A DNA stretch of 64,000 nucleotides. It comes from an uncultured Parabacteroides sp. (GTDB taxonomy: Bacteria > Bacteroidota > Bacteroidia > Bacteroidales > Tannerellaceae). The notes under the pieces were generated by a model. It had not been told where the DNA came from and did no database searches. It saw nothing but the letters and a program-made list of their open reading frames with translations. Within the stretch, counting starts at the first letter, position 1. Each line of letters starts with the position of its first letter. Location: positions 117,361 to 181,360 of the forward strand of contig NZ_CABUOD010000002.1 in assembly GCF_902493135.1 (NCBI RefSeq), read 5' to 3'. The translations under genes were made by a program, and so were the position numbers. Of this stretch, positions 1 through 8,452 are shown one piece after another.

Positions 1-101
1 ATCTGCTTTCCGGCAACCGTCATCACAACCGAATCGGCCGGAACTTGTGCATTTCCTGTCATACAAGCGAATACCAAAGATAATACAAGCAACTTCTTCA
101 T
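1..101 (-). CDS. N-terminus of secreted protein, probably a PpiC/SurA-type peptidyl-prolyl isomerase (partial)
   Basis: Only the first 33 codons lie in the window; the gene runs off the left edge. The peptide starts MKKLLVLSLVFACMTGNAQ, a signal peptide with a likely cleavage after NAQ, and continues PADSVVMTVAGKQ. A stretch of the form VVMTVAGK directly after the signal peptide is what I recall at the start of periplasmic PpiC/SurA-like isomerases of Bacteroidota, which fold outer-membrane proteins. The functional call is inference from about a dozen residues. A -7 box (TATTTTTG on the minus strand, 136-143) lies 35 bases upstream of the ATG. Confidence 0.5.
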   Translation of the reverse strand, partial: MKKLLVLSLVFACMTGNAQVPADSVVMTVAGKQ

Positions 102-143
102 TAATCCTTCTTTTACCATATCACGATATCGTTTACAAAAATA

Positions 144-204
144 ACACTAATCTAACGGAGATGCAGCCTAAAAAGTACATTGTTCCGTTAAATTAGTGTT
201 TTTT
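144..204 (+). terminator. Strong hairpin followed by T-run, terminator-like
   Basis: Arms 144-159 and 184-199 are complementary at 15 of 16 positions, the odd pair being G-U in RNA. A T-rich stretch at 198-204 follows on the plus strand, and T-rich sequence also follows on the minus strand (TTATTTTTG), so it could act both ways. No plus-strand gene ends just before it in the window. Confidence 0.55.
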
Positions 205-231
205 ATCAAATACGATACCATTCAATGTCTG

Positions 232-399
232 TCACACCTTGCCCGAAAGATCAGCCAACCAACCGTAATTATCGAGAGTACTCATCAGGCAGGCCATATT
301 CACCTCATTCATCAGGAAAGAAATCAATCCGGGAACACACAAGAATGAAATTGGAGAAAAAATAAACAAATAAAAAGCTGATAGCCACCGATAAGTTAA
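232..399 (-). pseudogene. Possible 3' remnant of an unknown gene
   Basis: The minus strand is open from 399 to a TGA at 232-234. Its last 30 or so residues look protein-like (ends ACLMSTLDNYGWLADLSGKV), but there is no convincing start and the upstream part is low-complexity hydrophobic sequence. I do not recognise the family. It could be the tail of a gene lost between the two flanking genes, or a chance ORF. Confidence 0.25.
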
Positions 400-408
400 C
401 TATATTTG
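378..408 (+). promoter_or_regulatory. Promoter of lpxK (Bacteroides type)
   Basis: A perfect -7 box TATATTTG lies at 401-408. A CTG at 378-380, 20 bases upstream, is a near match to the -33 TTG. The lpxK start codon follows at 428. Confidence 0.65.
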
Positions 409-427
409 TCAGCAGAAAAGAAGTTAC

Positions 428-1567
428 ATGCAAAAAAACGACGACATAAAACTCAATTTCTGTCTGAATCCTCTCTCTTTTTTATATGGGGTTGGGGTAT
501 GGGTACGAAATCGACTTTTTGATTGGGGTGTTTTACATTCCCAACAATATTCTATTCCTGTGATTTGCATAGGGAACTTATCTGTAGGTGGAACGGGCAA
601 AACTCCCCATACAGAATATATCATTCGTTTACTGAAAGATAAATACCGAATAGCAGTTTTAAGCCGGGGGTACAAAAGAAAAACATCAGGGTTTATTCTT
701 GCCAATCCGGAAAGCACCAGTTTAGAGATCGGGGATGAACCTTTTCAAATGAAAAACAAATTCCCGGATATACTTGTAGCTGTCGATGCTAATCGCCGCC
801 GGGGGATCCAAAATCTTTTATCCCTACCGGAAAAAGACAGACCTGAAGTGATCTTGTTAGACGATGCATATCAACATCGGTATGTGCGCCCCTCACTTTC
901 GATCGTGTTGAGTGACTACCATCGTTTGTTTTATCATGACAAACTAATGCCTACGGGACACCTGCGCGAACCGATAAGCAATATAAACCGAACGGACATT
1001 GTGGTTGTTACTAAATGTGACGAAGATATGAAGCCAATCGATTTCCGTATTATTGAAGAAAATATGAAGTTGCGGGCTCATCAGTTACTTTTTTTCACCC
1101 ATATTGTTTATGGAGAAGTCGAACCTGTATTCCCCTCAGATGCTCGTTCCTTAAACCATAAGAATATCAGGAAAGATGATGATATTTTATTGATATCGGG
1201 AATTGCGGCTCCCACTCCGTTTATTCGTAAGGCAGAAGAGTATTCAAACAAAGTGGTACCGATAATTTTTCCCGATCATCATACATTTAGCAAATCGGAT
1301 TTCAAAAAGTTGGAGGCGACATTCGAAAGGATGGCTTCACCGGGAAAACTGATTCTGGTGACAGAAAAAGATGCAGCACGTCTAAAAAACAATCCGCTTG
1401 TTCCGGAAAGTTGGAAGAAATTTTTATATTATCTGCCGATTGTAATCCGGTTTTGCAATGAGCAGAACTTTGATGAGACAATAAAAAAACATATCATCAC
1501 ATTCAAAAAAAATAGTATTTTACAAAACAAATATGAGCAACAGAACAGAAATATCAACATTAGGTGA
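428..1567 (+). CDS. lpxK: Tetraacyldisaccharide 4'-kinase LpxK
   Basis: Phosphorylates the 4' position of the lipid A disaccharide precursor at the inner face of the cytoplasmic membrane, the sixth step of the lipid A pathway. The P-loop GNLSVGGTGKTP is at residues 49-60, as in LpxK. The LSDYHRLFYHD and MPTGHLREP motifs near residues 160-180 and VTEKDAAR near residue 310 are also typical. The length, 379 aa, is slightly above the usual 330-365. The 3' end overlaps thiL by 35 bases, so the two are probably translationally coupled. In other Bacteroidota I recall a purine nucleoside phosphorylase gene (punA) between lpxK and thiL; here it is absent. Confidence 0.95.
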   Translation: MQKNDDIKLNFCLNPLSFLYGVGVWVRNRLFDWGVLHSQQYSIPVICIGNLSVGGTGKTPHTEYIIRLLKDKYRIAVLSRGYKRKTSGFILANPESTSLEIGDEPFQMKNKFPDILVAVDANRRRGIQNLLSLPEKDRPEVILLDDAYQHRYVRPSLSIVLSDYHRLFYHDKLMPTGHLREPISNINRTDIVVVTKCDEDMKPIDFRIIEENMKLRAHQLLFFTHIVYGEVEPVFPSDARSLNHKNIRKDDDILLISGIAAPTPFIRKAEEYSNKVVPIIFPDHHTFSKSDFKKLEATFERMASPGKLILVTEKDAARLKNNPLVPESWKKFLYYLPIVIRFCNEQNFDETIKKHIITFKKNSILQNKYEQQNRNINIR

Positions 1568-2564
1568 ATTCGGTTTGATCCGCCACCTGACTGACAGAAT
1601 TGAAATAAAAAACGATAGTACGATAAAGGGCGTAGGTGACGATGCCGCAATCCTTTCCTATAAGGATAAACAAGTGCTTATCACCACCGATCTGCTATTA
1701 GAAGGTATTCATTTCGACCTGACTTATGTACCGCTAAAACATCTCGGATATAAATCGGCTGTTGTAAATTTCTCCGATATCTACGCTATGAACGGCCTGC
1801 CCAAGCAGATCACTGTATCGCTTGGCATCTCCAAACGTTTTTCTGTTGAAGATGTAGAAGATTTTTATGCCGGGCTAAAGTTAGCCTGCGATGTGTATGG
1901 GGTCGACATTGTGGGAGGAGACACTTCTGCATCTCTCACAGGACTTTGCATCAGTATCACTTGTATTGGAGAAGGAGAAAAAGACAAGGTCGTTCTTCGC
2001 AGCGGAGCCAAAGAGACGGATTTGATATGTGTTTCCGGTGATTTAGGAGCCGCTTATATGGGATTGCAGTTACTTGAACGCGAAAAGCGGGTATTCAAAG
2101 GTGAAAAAGATTTCACACCGGATTTTACAGGCAAAGAATATCTATTGGAACGCCAGCTAAAACCGGAAGCCCGTAAAGATATTGTCGAGATGCTTCATTG
2201 TGCAGGGGTTATCCCTACAGCAATGATGGACATATCAGACGGTCTTTCTTCCGAACTTTTACATATTTCAAAAGAAAGCAATGTCGGATGTCGCATATAT
2301 GAAGATAGAATTCCTATCGATTATCAAACTGCTGCGATGGCTGAACAATTTAATATGAACTTGGTAACCGCAGCTTTAAATGGCGGTGAAGACTATGAAC
2401 TACTTTTCACTGTTCCTCTCACCGATCATGACAAAGTCTCTGAAATGAAAGGTATTAAAATAATTGGTCATATCACAAAACCCGATCTCGGTAACTACCT
2501 GGTAGGCCGCGATGGAGGCGAAGTCGAATTAAAAGCACAAGGTTGGAATTCTCTGGAAGAATAA
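1533..2564 (+). CDS. thiL: Thiamine-monophosphate kinase ThiL
   Basis: ATP-dependent phosphorylation of thiamine monophosphate to thiamine diphosphate, the last step of cofactor synthesis, in the cytoplasm. It shows the AIR-synthase-like architecture: the GEFGLIRHL start, GDDAA at residues 35-39, the DLLLEGIHF metal-binding region at 53-61, NFSDIYAMNG near 80, GGDTS near 125, MDISDGLSSE near 232 and GGEDYELLF near 284. The 343 aa length is normal. The start at 1533 lies inside the lpxK 3' end and preserves the conserved N-terminal motif. No TPP riboswitch is seen upstream, consistent with expression from the lpxK promoter. Confidence 0.95.
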   Translation: MSNRTEISTLGEFGLIRHLTDRIEIKNDSTIKGVGDDAAILSYKDKQVLITTDLLLEGIHFDLTYVPLKHLGYKSAVVNFSDIYAMNGLPKQITVSLGISKRFSVEDVEDFYAGLKLACDVYGVDIVGGDTSASLTGLCISITCIGEGEKDKVVLRSGAKETDLICVSGDLGAAYMGLQLLEREKRVFKGEKDFTPDFTGKEYLLERQLKPEARKDIVEMLHCAGVIPTAMMDISDGLSSELLHISKESNVGCRIYEDRIPIDYQTAAMAEQFNMNLVTAALNGGEDYELLFTVPLTDHDKVSEMKGIKIIGHITKPDLGNYLVGRDGGEVELKAQGWNSLEE

Positions 2565-2591
2565 AAATTCAATAAAAAGTCGCTCCATCTA

Positions 2592-2621
2592 TTGCAAGAT
2601 TCAAAAAAGTCCGTATCTTTG
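2592..2621 (+). promoter_or_regulatory. Consensus promoter of tRNA-Phe
   Basis: TTG at 2592-2594, a 19-base spacer, then TATCTTTG at 2614-2621. This exactly matches the Bacteroides -33/-7 consensus and lies 20 bases before the mature tRNA. Confidence 0.85.
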
Positions 2622-2641
2622 CACCCGTTAAACAAAACAAC

Positions 2642-2714
2642 GGTGCCATAGCTCAGTTGGTAGAGCAAAGGACTGAAAATCCTTGTGTCCCCGGTTCGAT
2701 TCCTGGTGGCACCA
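2642..2714 (+). tRNA. tRNA-Phe (GAA)
   Basis: A 73-base cloverleaf. The acceptor stem GGTGCCA (2642-2648) pairs with TGGCACC (2707-2713). The D arm has GCTCAGTTGGTAGAGC, the anticodon loop CTGAAAA carries anticodon GAA, and the T arm has GGTTCGATTCC. Discriminator A is at 2714; CCA is not encoded and must be added after transcription. It is transcribed alone, with its own promoter and terminator. Confidence 0.97.
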
Positions 2715-2720
2715 CTTTGT

Positions 2721-2760
2721 AAAAATGCTAATTGCTAATAATAAGGCGGTTAGCATTTTT
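2721..2760 (+). terminator. Intrinsic terminator of tRNA-Phe
   Basis: Perfect 11-bp inverted repeat (2721-2731 with 2750-2760) whose right arm ends in five Ts, starting six bases after the tRNA. Confidence 0.85.
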
Positions 2761-2885
2761 ACTTTATCTCGATTCTTGAACATTGATACAGTTTTGATAC
2801 CACACACAATATCAAGCATCTCGTACATCGACATGTCTACTGTATATTTCCCGTCTTTCAGACAGTAGTAACAGAAGATACTTCT

Positions 2886-3314
2886 TTAAGATAATGATTT
2901 TCTATTTGGCAATCTTTTGATTTCTAAAAGGCGTTCTATATCACTAAACAACACGGTATTTTTCAACTCAAACATAATCCACTTACCGTCATGATAAATA
3001 GTAGCTTCATCATATAATGTTTGTACTTCTTTTGAGAACAGTTCTCGTTGCATTTCAAATTTATCACGTTCTCCTTTGCCTAATATAACCATAAAGCCAA
3101 AGGAATTTTCTTTAGCGTATAAAGCGCAGAGAGTTTTTCCACCTCTGCGATACTTATATTCATATTTCCATTTTTTCCCGCCACTGTTCCACAACCGTTC
3201 CATCTCATACTTATGCTCAATTAAAAGACAGAGGGTATTCCATATTTGATAAAGTCCTTTTCCTATCAAAGACTCTATAACTTCCGGAGTAGGTATTTGA
3301 AAGTCCTTCTCCAT
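2886..3314 (-). CDS. DUF3788 family protein
   Basis: A 142-aa cytoplasmic protein of a small family of unknown function. Recognisable family features are the W...GGK segment around residues 42-48, the RRGGKTLCALY strand, FGFMVILGKGE, and the C-terminal YHDGKWIMFEL followed by a basic IKRLPNRKSL tail. I place the start at the ATG at 3314 (MEKDFQIPT) rather than the in-frame TTG five codons upstream. It stands alone between the tRNA-Phe terminator and the guaB terminator. DUF3788 genes often occur as single copies in Bacteroidota and Firmicutes; no function can be read from the sequence. Confidence 0.8.
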   Translation of the reverse strand: MEKDFQIPTPEVIESLIGKGLYQIWNTLCLLIEHKYEMERLWNSGGKKWKYEYKYRRGGKTLCALYAKENSFGFMVILGKGERDKFEMQRELFSKEVQTLYDEATIYHDGKWIMFELKNTVLFSDIERLLEIKRLPNRKSLS

Positions 3315-3377
3315 GATAAATTGTAACAACTTGATTTATATGGCAAAATAGCTATTTTTTTATTTATTCAGTTATCT

Positions 3378-3430
3378 AAAAGGTTGCCCTACATCAACCG
3401 GCTTTATAACCGGAATGCGGACAACCTTTT
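3378..3430 (-). terminator. Terminator after guaB
   Basis: Arms 3378-3389 and 3419-3430 form a 12-bp stem with one G-U pair. It sits 29 bases after the guaB stop and ends the recQ-guaB transcript. Confidence 0.75.
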
Positions 3431-3459
3431 ATAAAGTATAAGTATATTACAAGTCTTTA

Positions 3460-4935
3460 CTATTCTCCCCTACTGTAATTCGGAGCCTCCTGCGTTATTG
3501 CCACATCATGCGGATGGCTTTCCAAGACTCCCGCATTCGTGATACGCGCAAACTTGGCATTATGCAATTCGCCGATATTATGCGCTCCGCAATATCCCAT
3601 TCCGGCACGTAATCCGCCTACCATCTGGTAGATGACTTCATACAACGAGCCTTTATACGGAACGCGGGCAGCAATACCTTCCGGAACCAGCTTTTTCACA
3701 TCATCTTCCACATCCTGGAAGTAGCGGTCTTTCGAACCTTTCTGCATGGCCTCCAACGACCCCATCCCACGATACGACTTGAACTTACGTCCGTTGAAGA
3801 TGATCGTTTCGCCCGGCGACTCTTCGACACCGGCCAACAAGGATCCCATCATGACGGAAGATCCTCCGGCTGCAATCGCTTTCACGATATCACCCGAATA
3901 GCGCAGGCCGCCATCGGCAATCAATGGGACGCCTGTGCCCTTAAGCGCCTTCGCCACATCGTAGATGGCAGACAGTTGGGGAACACCCACACCTGCAATC
4001 ACGCGGGTCGTACAAATGGAACCCGGACCGATACCCACTTTTACGGCATCCGCACCGGCTTCAACCAAGTATTTGGCAGCTTCGCCCGTTGCGATATTAC
4101 CGACCACACAATCGATATGCGGGTACTGGGATTTGATCTGCTTCAACACATCGACAACTCCTTTGGAGTGTCCGTGTGCCGTATCGATCACCAGCGCATC
4201 CGCACCGGCTTCAACCAACGCAGCCACACGTTCGAACGTATTGAAGGTCACGCCTACGCCGGCAGCCACACGCAGGCGGCCTTTTGAATCCTTGCAGGCG
4301 GTCGGTTTATCTTTTGCCCGTGTAATATCTTTATAGGTAATCAGGCCGACCAGCTTGTTATGGCTGTCGACAACCGGAAGTTTCTCGATCTTATGCTGTT
4401 GCAGGATGCTGGCAGCAGCTTCCAAATCGGTCGACTGGTCTGCAACAATCAGGTTTTCTTTCGTCATCACCTCGTCGACCGAACGGTTCATATCCCGTTC
4501 GAAACGCAGATCACGGTTCGTCACGATACCCACCAGACAGCCCGATTCGTCGACGACGGGAATGCCCCCGATCTTATATTCCTTCATCATCCCCAAAGCA
4601 TCGCCGACGGTCTTTCCCCTCGCAATGGTGACGGGGTCATAGATCATACCGTTCTCGGCACGTTTCACGCTCTGAACCTGCTTGGCCTGTTCTGCGATCG
4701 TCATGTTCTTATGGATCACACCGATACCGCCTTCGCGGGCGATCGCAATTGCCATCTTCGCTTCGGTAACCGTATCCATGGCTGCCGAAACCATCGGGAT
4801 ATTCAAAGCGATGTTACGGGAAAACCGTGTCGTAAGATCGACATTACGAGGGAGGACTTCCGAATAAGCCGGAATCAACAACACATCGTCGAACGTCAGT
4901 CCGTCCATAACCACTCTATCTGCAATAAATGACAT
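3460..4935 (-). CDS. guaB: Inosine-5'-monophosphate dehydrogenase
   Basis: NAD-dependent oxidation of IMP to XMP, the committed step of GMP synthesis. At 491 aa it has the bacterial length. The catalytic Cys308 sits in GIGPGSICTTR. Two CBS domains, at about residues 97-205, are inserted in the TIM barrel. The flap motif YRGMGSLEAM near 390 and the C-terminal GLRAGMGYCGA are present. It starts 28 bases after the recQ stop, so it is probably the last gene of the clpX-recQ-guaB transcript. The linkage of a helicase with guanine synthesis is positional only. Confidence 0.97.
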   Translation of the reverse strand: MSFIADRVVMDGLTFDDVLLIPAYSEVLPRNVDLTTRFSRNIALNIPMVSAAMDTVTEAKMAIAIAREGGIGVIHKNMTIAEQAKQVQSVKRAENGMIYDPVTIARGKTVGDALGMMKEYKIGGIPVVDESGCLVGIVTNRDLRFERDMNRSVDEVMTKENLIVADQSTDLEAAASILQQHKIEKLPVVDSHNKLVGLITYKDITRAKDKPTACKDSKGRLRVAAGVGVTFNTFERVAALVEAGADALVIDTAHGHSKGVVDVLKQIKSQYPHIDCVVGNIATGEAAKYLVEAGADAVKVGIGPGSICTTRVIAGVGVPQLSAIYDVAKALKGTGVPLIADGGLRYSGDIVKAIAAGGSSVMMGSLLAGVEESPGETIIFNGRKFKSYRGMGSLEAMQKGSKDRYFQDVEDDVKKLVPEGIAARVPYKGSLYEVIYQMVGGLRAGMGYCGAHNIGELHNAKFARITNAGVLESHPHDVAITQEAPNYSRGE

Positions 4936-4963
4936 AGAACTTATGCTTTAAAATTATTATTAT

Positions 4964-7144
4964 TTAATTTGCCATCTCCGACAGGAACTTAATACGGACA
5001 AGACGGATCTCTTCTTCAGTATAGTCGCCGCCCAATTCCTCAATGGCATCTTCCAGATCGTCCGTTTCCGAATCCTTGAAGTATTCATAAATGTCGTCGA
5101 TATGGTCTTCGTCCATCACATCGTTCACAAAGTAGTCGATATTGATGCGGGTTCCGGAATAAACGATCGCCTCTACTTCGTCGAGCAGTTCGTTAAACTC
5201 CAACCCGTTCGTCATGGCGATCTCGTCTAACGCCACCTTACGGTCGATGCGCTGGATGATCGAAACCTTCAGTTTGGATTTGTTAGCAACGGTGCGGACG
5301 CGAAGGTCTTCGGGACGTTCGATCTCGTTTTCTTCCACGTGTTTCTTGATCAATTCAACAAACTCCTTGCCATATCTCTTTGCCTTACCAGCTCCGACAC
5401 CCGGAATATTCTGCAATTCCTCCAATGTCACCGGATAGGTGGTGGCCATCGCTTCCAGAGACGGGTCCTGGAAAATAACGAAAGGAGGCACTTCCAGACG
5501 TTTGGACAGCTTCTTGCGCAAATCCTTCATCATCGAATAGAGAATCGGGTCGACGGCACAGGTCGCTCCACCACGTACGGGGACTTCTTCTTCCTCTTCG
5601 TCGAATTCGTTGTCCTCGGTAATCTTGAAAGAGACCGGTTTCTTGATAAATTCTTTTCCTTTATCCGTAATCTTCAACAAGCCGTAATTTTCGATGTCCT
5701 TTGCCAGGTATCCGGCAATCAGGGCCTGACGGATAACGGCATTCCATCTCTTCTCATCTTCATCCGAACCGGAACCGAAAACTTCCAGTTCATTGTGTTT
5801 GTAAGATTGTATTTCGGAGGTCTCGTTGCCAACCAACATATTGACAATATATTCTGCCTTGAATTTTTCCTTTAACGTACTTATTACTTCAAGTACGGCG
5901 CTTAATAATTCCTTTGCTTCCACTTTCTTTTTGGGGTTCAAACAATTATCACAATTTCCACAATTTTCTTCCAGGTATTCTTCACCGAAATAGTGCAACA
6001 AGACTTTTCGCCGACATACGGAAGTTTCGGCATATGCGGCAGTTTCCAGAAGCAGCTGCTTCCCGATCTCCTGCTCGGCCACCGGTTTCCCCTGCATGAA
6101 TTTTTCCAACTTCTGCAAATCTTTGTAGGCATAAAAGGCGATACACTGGCCCTCGCCGCCATCACGGCCGGCTCGTCCGGTTTCCTGGTAATATCCTTCG
6201 AGGCTTTTGGGAATATCATAATGGATGACATACCGCACGTCGGGCTTGTCGATTCCCATACCGAAAGCGATGGTAGCGACGATCACGTCCGCTTTTTCCA
6301 GCAGGAACGCATCCTGGTTACTCGAACGCTGCTGCGTCTCCATGCCGGCATGATAAGGGAGCGCCTTGATGCCGTTTGCTTTCAGTATATCGGCAAACTC
6401 TTCCACCTTCTTGCGGCTCAAGCAATAGATAATACCGGATTTTCCCTCGTTGGATTTAATATATTTGATAATCTCGCGGTCGATATTCGCCGTCTTGGGA
6501 CGAATCTCATAATATAAATTAGGACGGTTGAAGGAGGATTTAAAAACAGAGGCGTCGATCATTCCCAGGTTTTTCTGGATATCGTGCTGCACCTTCGGAG
6601 TGGCTGTCGCCGTCAAGGCAATCAACGGGCGTTTGCCGATTTCGTTTATGATGGGACGGATACGACGATATTCCGGGCGGAAATCATGTCCCCATTCGGA
6701 AATACAATGGGCTTCGTCTACAGCATAAAACGAAATATCGATTTGACGCAGGAACTCCACATTCTCATCCTTGGTCAACGATTCCGGAGCCACATAAAGC
6801 AACTTCGTCCGGCCGCTGCGGATGTCGTCTTTCACTTGGTCGATAGCCGATTTATTCAAGGAAGAGTTTATGAAATGGGCAACCCCGTCCTCTTCGCTGA
6901 AATTGCGCATGGCATCCACCTGGTTTTTCATCAGGGCTATCAAGGGAGAAATCACAATGGCCGTCCCCTGCATCATGAGAGAAGGCAGTTGGTAACACAA
7001 AGATTTTCCTCCTCCGGTCGGCATCAATACAAAGGTATCATTTCCTGCCAACACATTTTCGATGATCGCTCTTTGATTTCCTTTAAAAGTTCCAAAACCA
7101 AAATGTTTTTTGAGCGCTTCCGTTAATTTATCCTTCTTCGCCAT
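4964..7144 (-). CDS. recQ: ATP-dependent DNA helicase RecQ
   Basis: A 3'-5' superfamily 2 helicase for recombination and fork repair. The helicase core has Walker A MPTGGGKS at residues 41-48, DEAHCISEWGHDFRPEY at 143-159, and the HAGM, IAFGMGIDKPDV and QETGRAGRDG motifs. Next come the zinc-binding cysteines of the RQC domain (CRRKVLLHYFGE, then CGNCDNC), a winged helix, and an HRDC domain with LEELQNIPGVGAGKAKRYG. The acidic C-terminus carries an extra helical segment. The 726 aa length is typical for Bacteroidota RecQ. It is 27 bases downstream of clpX and 28 upstream of guaB on the same strand. Confidence 0.96.
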   Translation of the reverse strand: MAKKDKLTEALKKHFGFGTFKGNQRAIIENVLAGNDTFVLMPTGGGKSLCYQLPSLMMQGTAIVISPLIALMKNQVDAMRNFSEEDGVAHFINSSLNKSAIDQVKDDIRSGRTKLLYVAPESLTKDENVEFLRQIDISFYAVDEAHCISEWGHDFRPEYRRIRPIINEIGKRPLIALTATATPKVQHDIQKNLGMIDASVFKSSFNRPNLYYEIRPKTANIDREIIKYIKSNEGKSGIIYCLSRKKVEEFADILKANGIKALPYHAGMETQQRSSNQDAFLLEKADVIVATIAFGMGIDKPDVRYVIHYDIPKSLEGYYQETGRAGRDGGEGQCIAFYAYKDLQKLEKFMQGKPVAEQEIGKQLLLETAAYAETSVCRRKVLLHYFGEEYLEENCGNCDNCLNPKKKVEAKELLSAVLEVISTLKEKFKAEYIVNMLVGNETSEIQSYKHNELEVFGSGSDEDEKRWNAVIRQALIAGYLAKDIENYGLLKITDKGKEFIKKPVSFKITEDNEFDEEEEEVPVRGGATCAVDPILYSMMKDLRKKLSKRLEVPPFVIFQDPSLEAMATTYPVTLEELQNIPGVGAGKAKRYGKEFVELIKKHVEENEIERPEDLRVRTVANKSKLKVSIIQRIDRKVALDEIAMTNGLEFNELLDEVEAIVYSGTRINIDYFVNDVMDEDHIDDIYEYFKDSETDDLEDAIEELGGDYTEEEIRLVRIKFLSEMAN

Positions 7145-7171
7145 ACTTATTCATATTTTAAAAACCGCCGA

Positions 7172-8401
7172 TCAGGCCATCTGTAGACGGTTTACGTCCG
7201 ATTTTTCAAACTTTTCCTTCGCATACTCCAGCGTAACATGGAGCTTCTTTTTATTTGCGGATGGCATACTGTACATGGCATCCATCATCACAGCCTCCAC
7301 AATGGAACGCAAGCCGCGTGCTCCCAATTTGAATTCAAGCGCCTTGTCGACAATGAATTCGAACACGTCTTCGTCAAATGTCAGTTTAATATCATCCATC
7401 GCAAACAATTTGATGTATTGCTTGATGATCGAGTTCTTCGGTTCCGTCAGGATATTACGAAGCGTGCTCCTGTCCAACGGGTTCAAATAGGTCAAGATAG
7501 GCAGACGTCCGATGATTTCCGGAATCAGACCGAACGATTTCAGGTCGGTTGGCGTGATATATTTCAGCAGATTGTTACGATCCACCTGCGCCGTGTTTTC
7601 GTTTGCGGCGTATCCTACGACACGGGTATTCAAACGTTGGGCGATTTTCTTCTCTATTCCGTCGAAAGCGCCACCACATACAAACAGGATATTCTTCGTA
7701 TCCACGGCAATCATTTTCTGTTCCGGATGCTTGCGGCCTCCCTGCGGGGGTACGTTCACAATGGAACCTTCCAAGAGTTTCAGCAAGCCTTGCTGCACGC
7801 CTTCGCCACTCACATCACGGGTAATAGAGGGATTGTCGCTCTTACGGGCGATCTTGTCTATTTCGTCGATAAAGACGATACCGCGTTGCGCCGCCTCCAC
7901 GTCATAATCGGCCGCCTGCAACAGGCGGGTCAAAATGCTTTCTATGTCCTCCCCCACATAACCGGCTTCCGTCAGGACCGTCGCATCCACAATGGCAAAC
8001 GGTACATGAAGCAGTTTGGCGATCGTACGGGCAAGCAGCGTTTTACCTGTCCCCGTAGCACCCACCATAATAATATTCGATTTCTCGATCTCGACATCAT
8101 CCGATGTCACTTTCTGGATCAAACGTTTGTAGTGATTATACACTGCAACCGACAGATAACGTTTCGCGTCGTCCTGTCCGATCACATATTGGTCCAGAAA
8201 AGCCTTAATATCCTCCGGCTTCGGCAGGTCTTTCTTGTTCAACCCGAAAGAACTCCCTTTGCCAGGCATTTGTTCTTTTACTATTTCGTACGCTTGCTGT
8301 GCACATTCATCGCAGATAGCACCCGAGATTCCGTTAATCAACATATTAACGTCCCGGGCACTGCGCCCGCAAAACGTACAGCTATCGCCTGTTTTGGCCA
8401 T
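7172..8401 (-). CDS. clpX: ATP-dependent Clp protease ATP-binding subunit ClpX
   Basis: AAA+ unfoldase that feeds substrates to ClpP. It has the N-terminal zinc finger with Cys8, Cys11, Cys30 and Cys33, Walker A GATGTGKT at 114-121, Walker B IVFIDEIDKI, and the IGRLP substrate/ClpP-loop region (IPEIIGRLPIL). The length of 409 aa is normal. It lies 51 bases after clpP and precedes recQ, in the conserved tig-clpP-clpX order. Confidence 0.97.
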   Translation of the reverse strand: MAKTGDSCTFCGRSARDVNMLINGISGAICDECAQQAYEIVKEQMPGKGSSFGLNKKDLPKPEDIKAFLDQYVIGQDDAKRYLSVAVYNHYKRLIQKVTSDDVEIEKSNIIMVGATGTGKTLLARTIAKLLHVPFAIVDATVLTEAGYVGEDIESILTRLLQAADYDVEAAQRGIVFIDEIDKIARKSDNPSITRDVSGEGVQQGLLKLLEGSIVNVPPQGGRKHPEQKMIAVDTKNILFVCGGAFDGIEKKIAQRLNTRVVGYAANENTAQVDRNNLLKYITPTDLKSFGLIPEIIGRLPILTYLNPLDRSTLRNILTEPKNSIIKQYIKLFAMDDIKLTFDEDVFEFIVDKALEFKLGARGLRSIVEAVMMDAMYSMPSANKKKLHVTLEYAKEKFEKSDVNRLQMA

Positions 8402-8452
8402 TCCGTATTTGTTTTTTAAAAGGGGCTTTTGAGACAGCCCCTTACATTAATA

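Larger units (their letters stand above)
102..427. other. Intergenic region between the secreted isomerase-like gene and lpxK
   Basis: This 326-base gap holds the divergent promoters of the two flanking genes, a long hairpin at 144-199 and a possible gene remnant on the minus strand at about 232-399. No complete gene is visible. Confidence 0.7.

Noticed and set aside
1400..1540. TPP riboswitch before thiL
   Set aside because: The thiL start lies inside lpxK; no conserved TPP-aptamer words are seen.
2628..2868. ORFs on both strands across tRNA-Phe
   Set aside because: They run through the tRNA and its terminator; the tRNA call is firm.
7238..8419. Long plus-strand ORF (393 codons) opposite clpX
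   Set aside because: It is the antisense shadow of clpX, whose motifs are intact; the translation shows no domain and has biased, repetitive composition.
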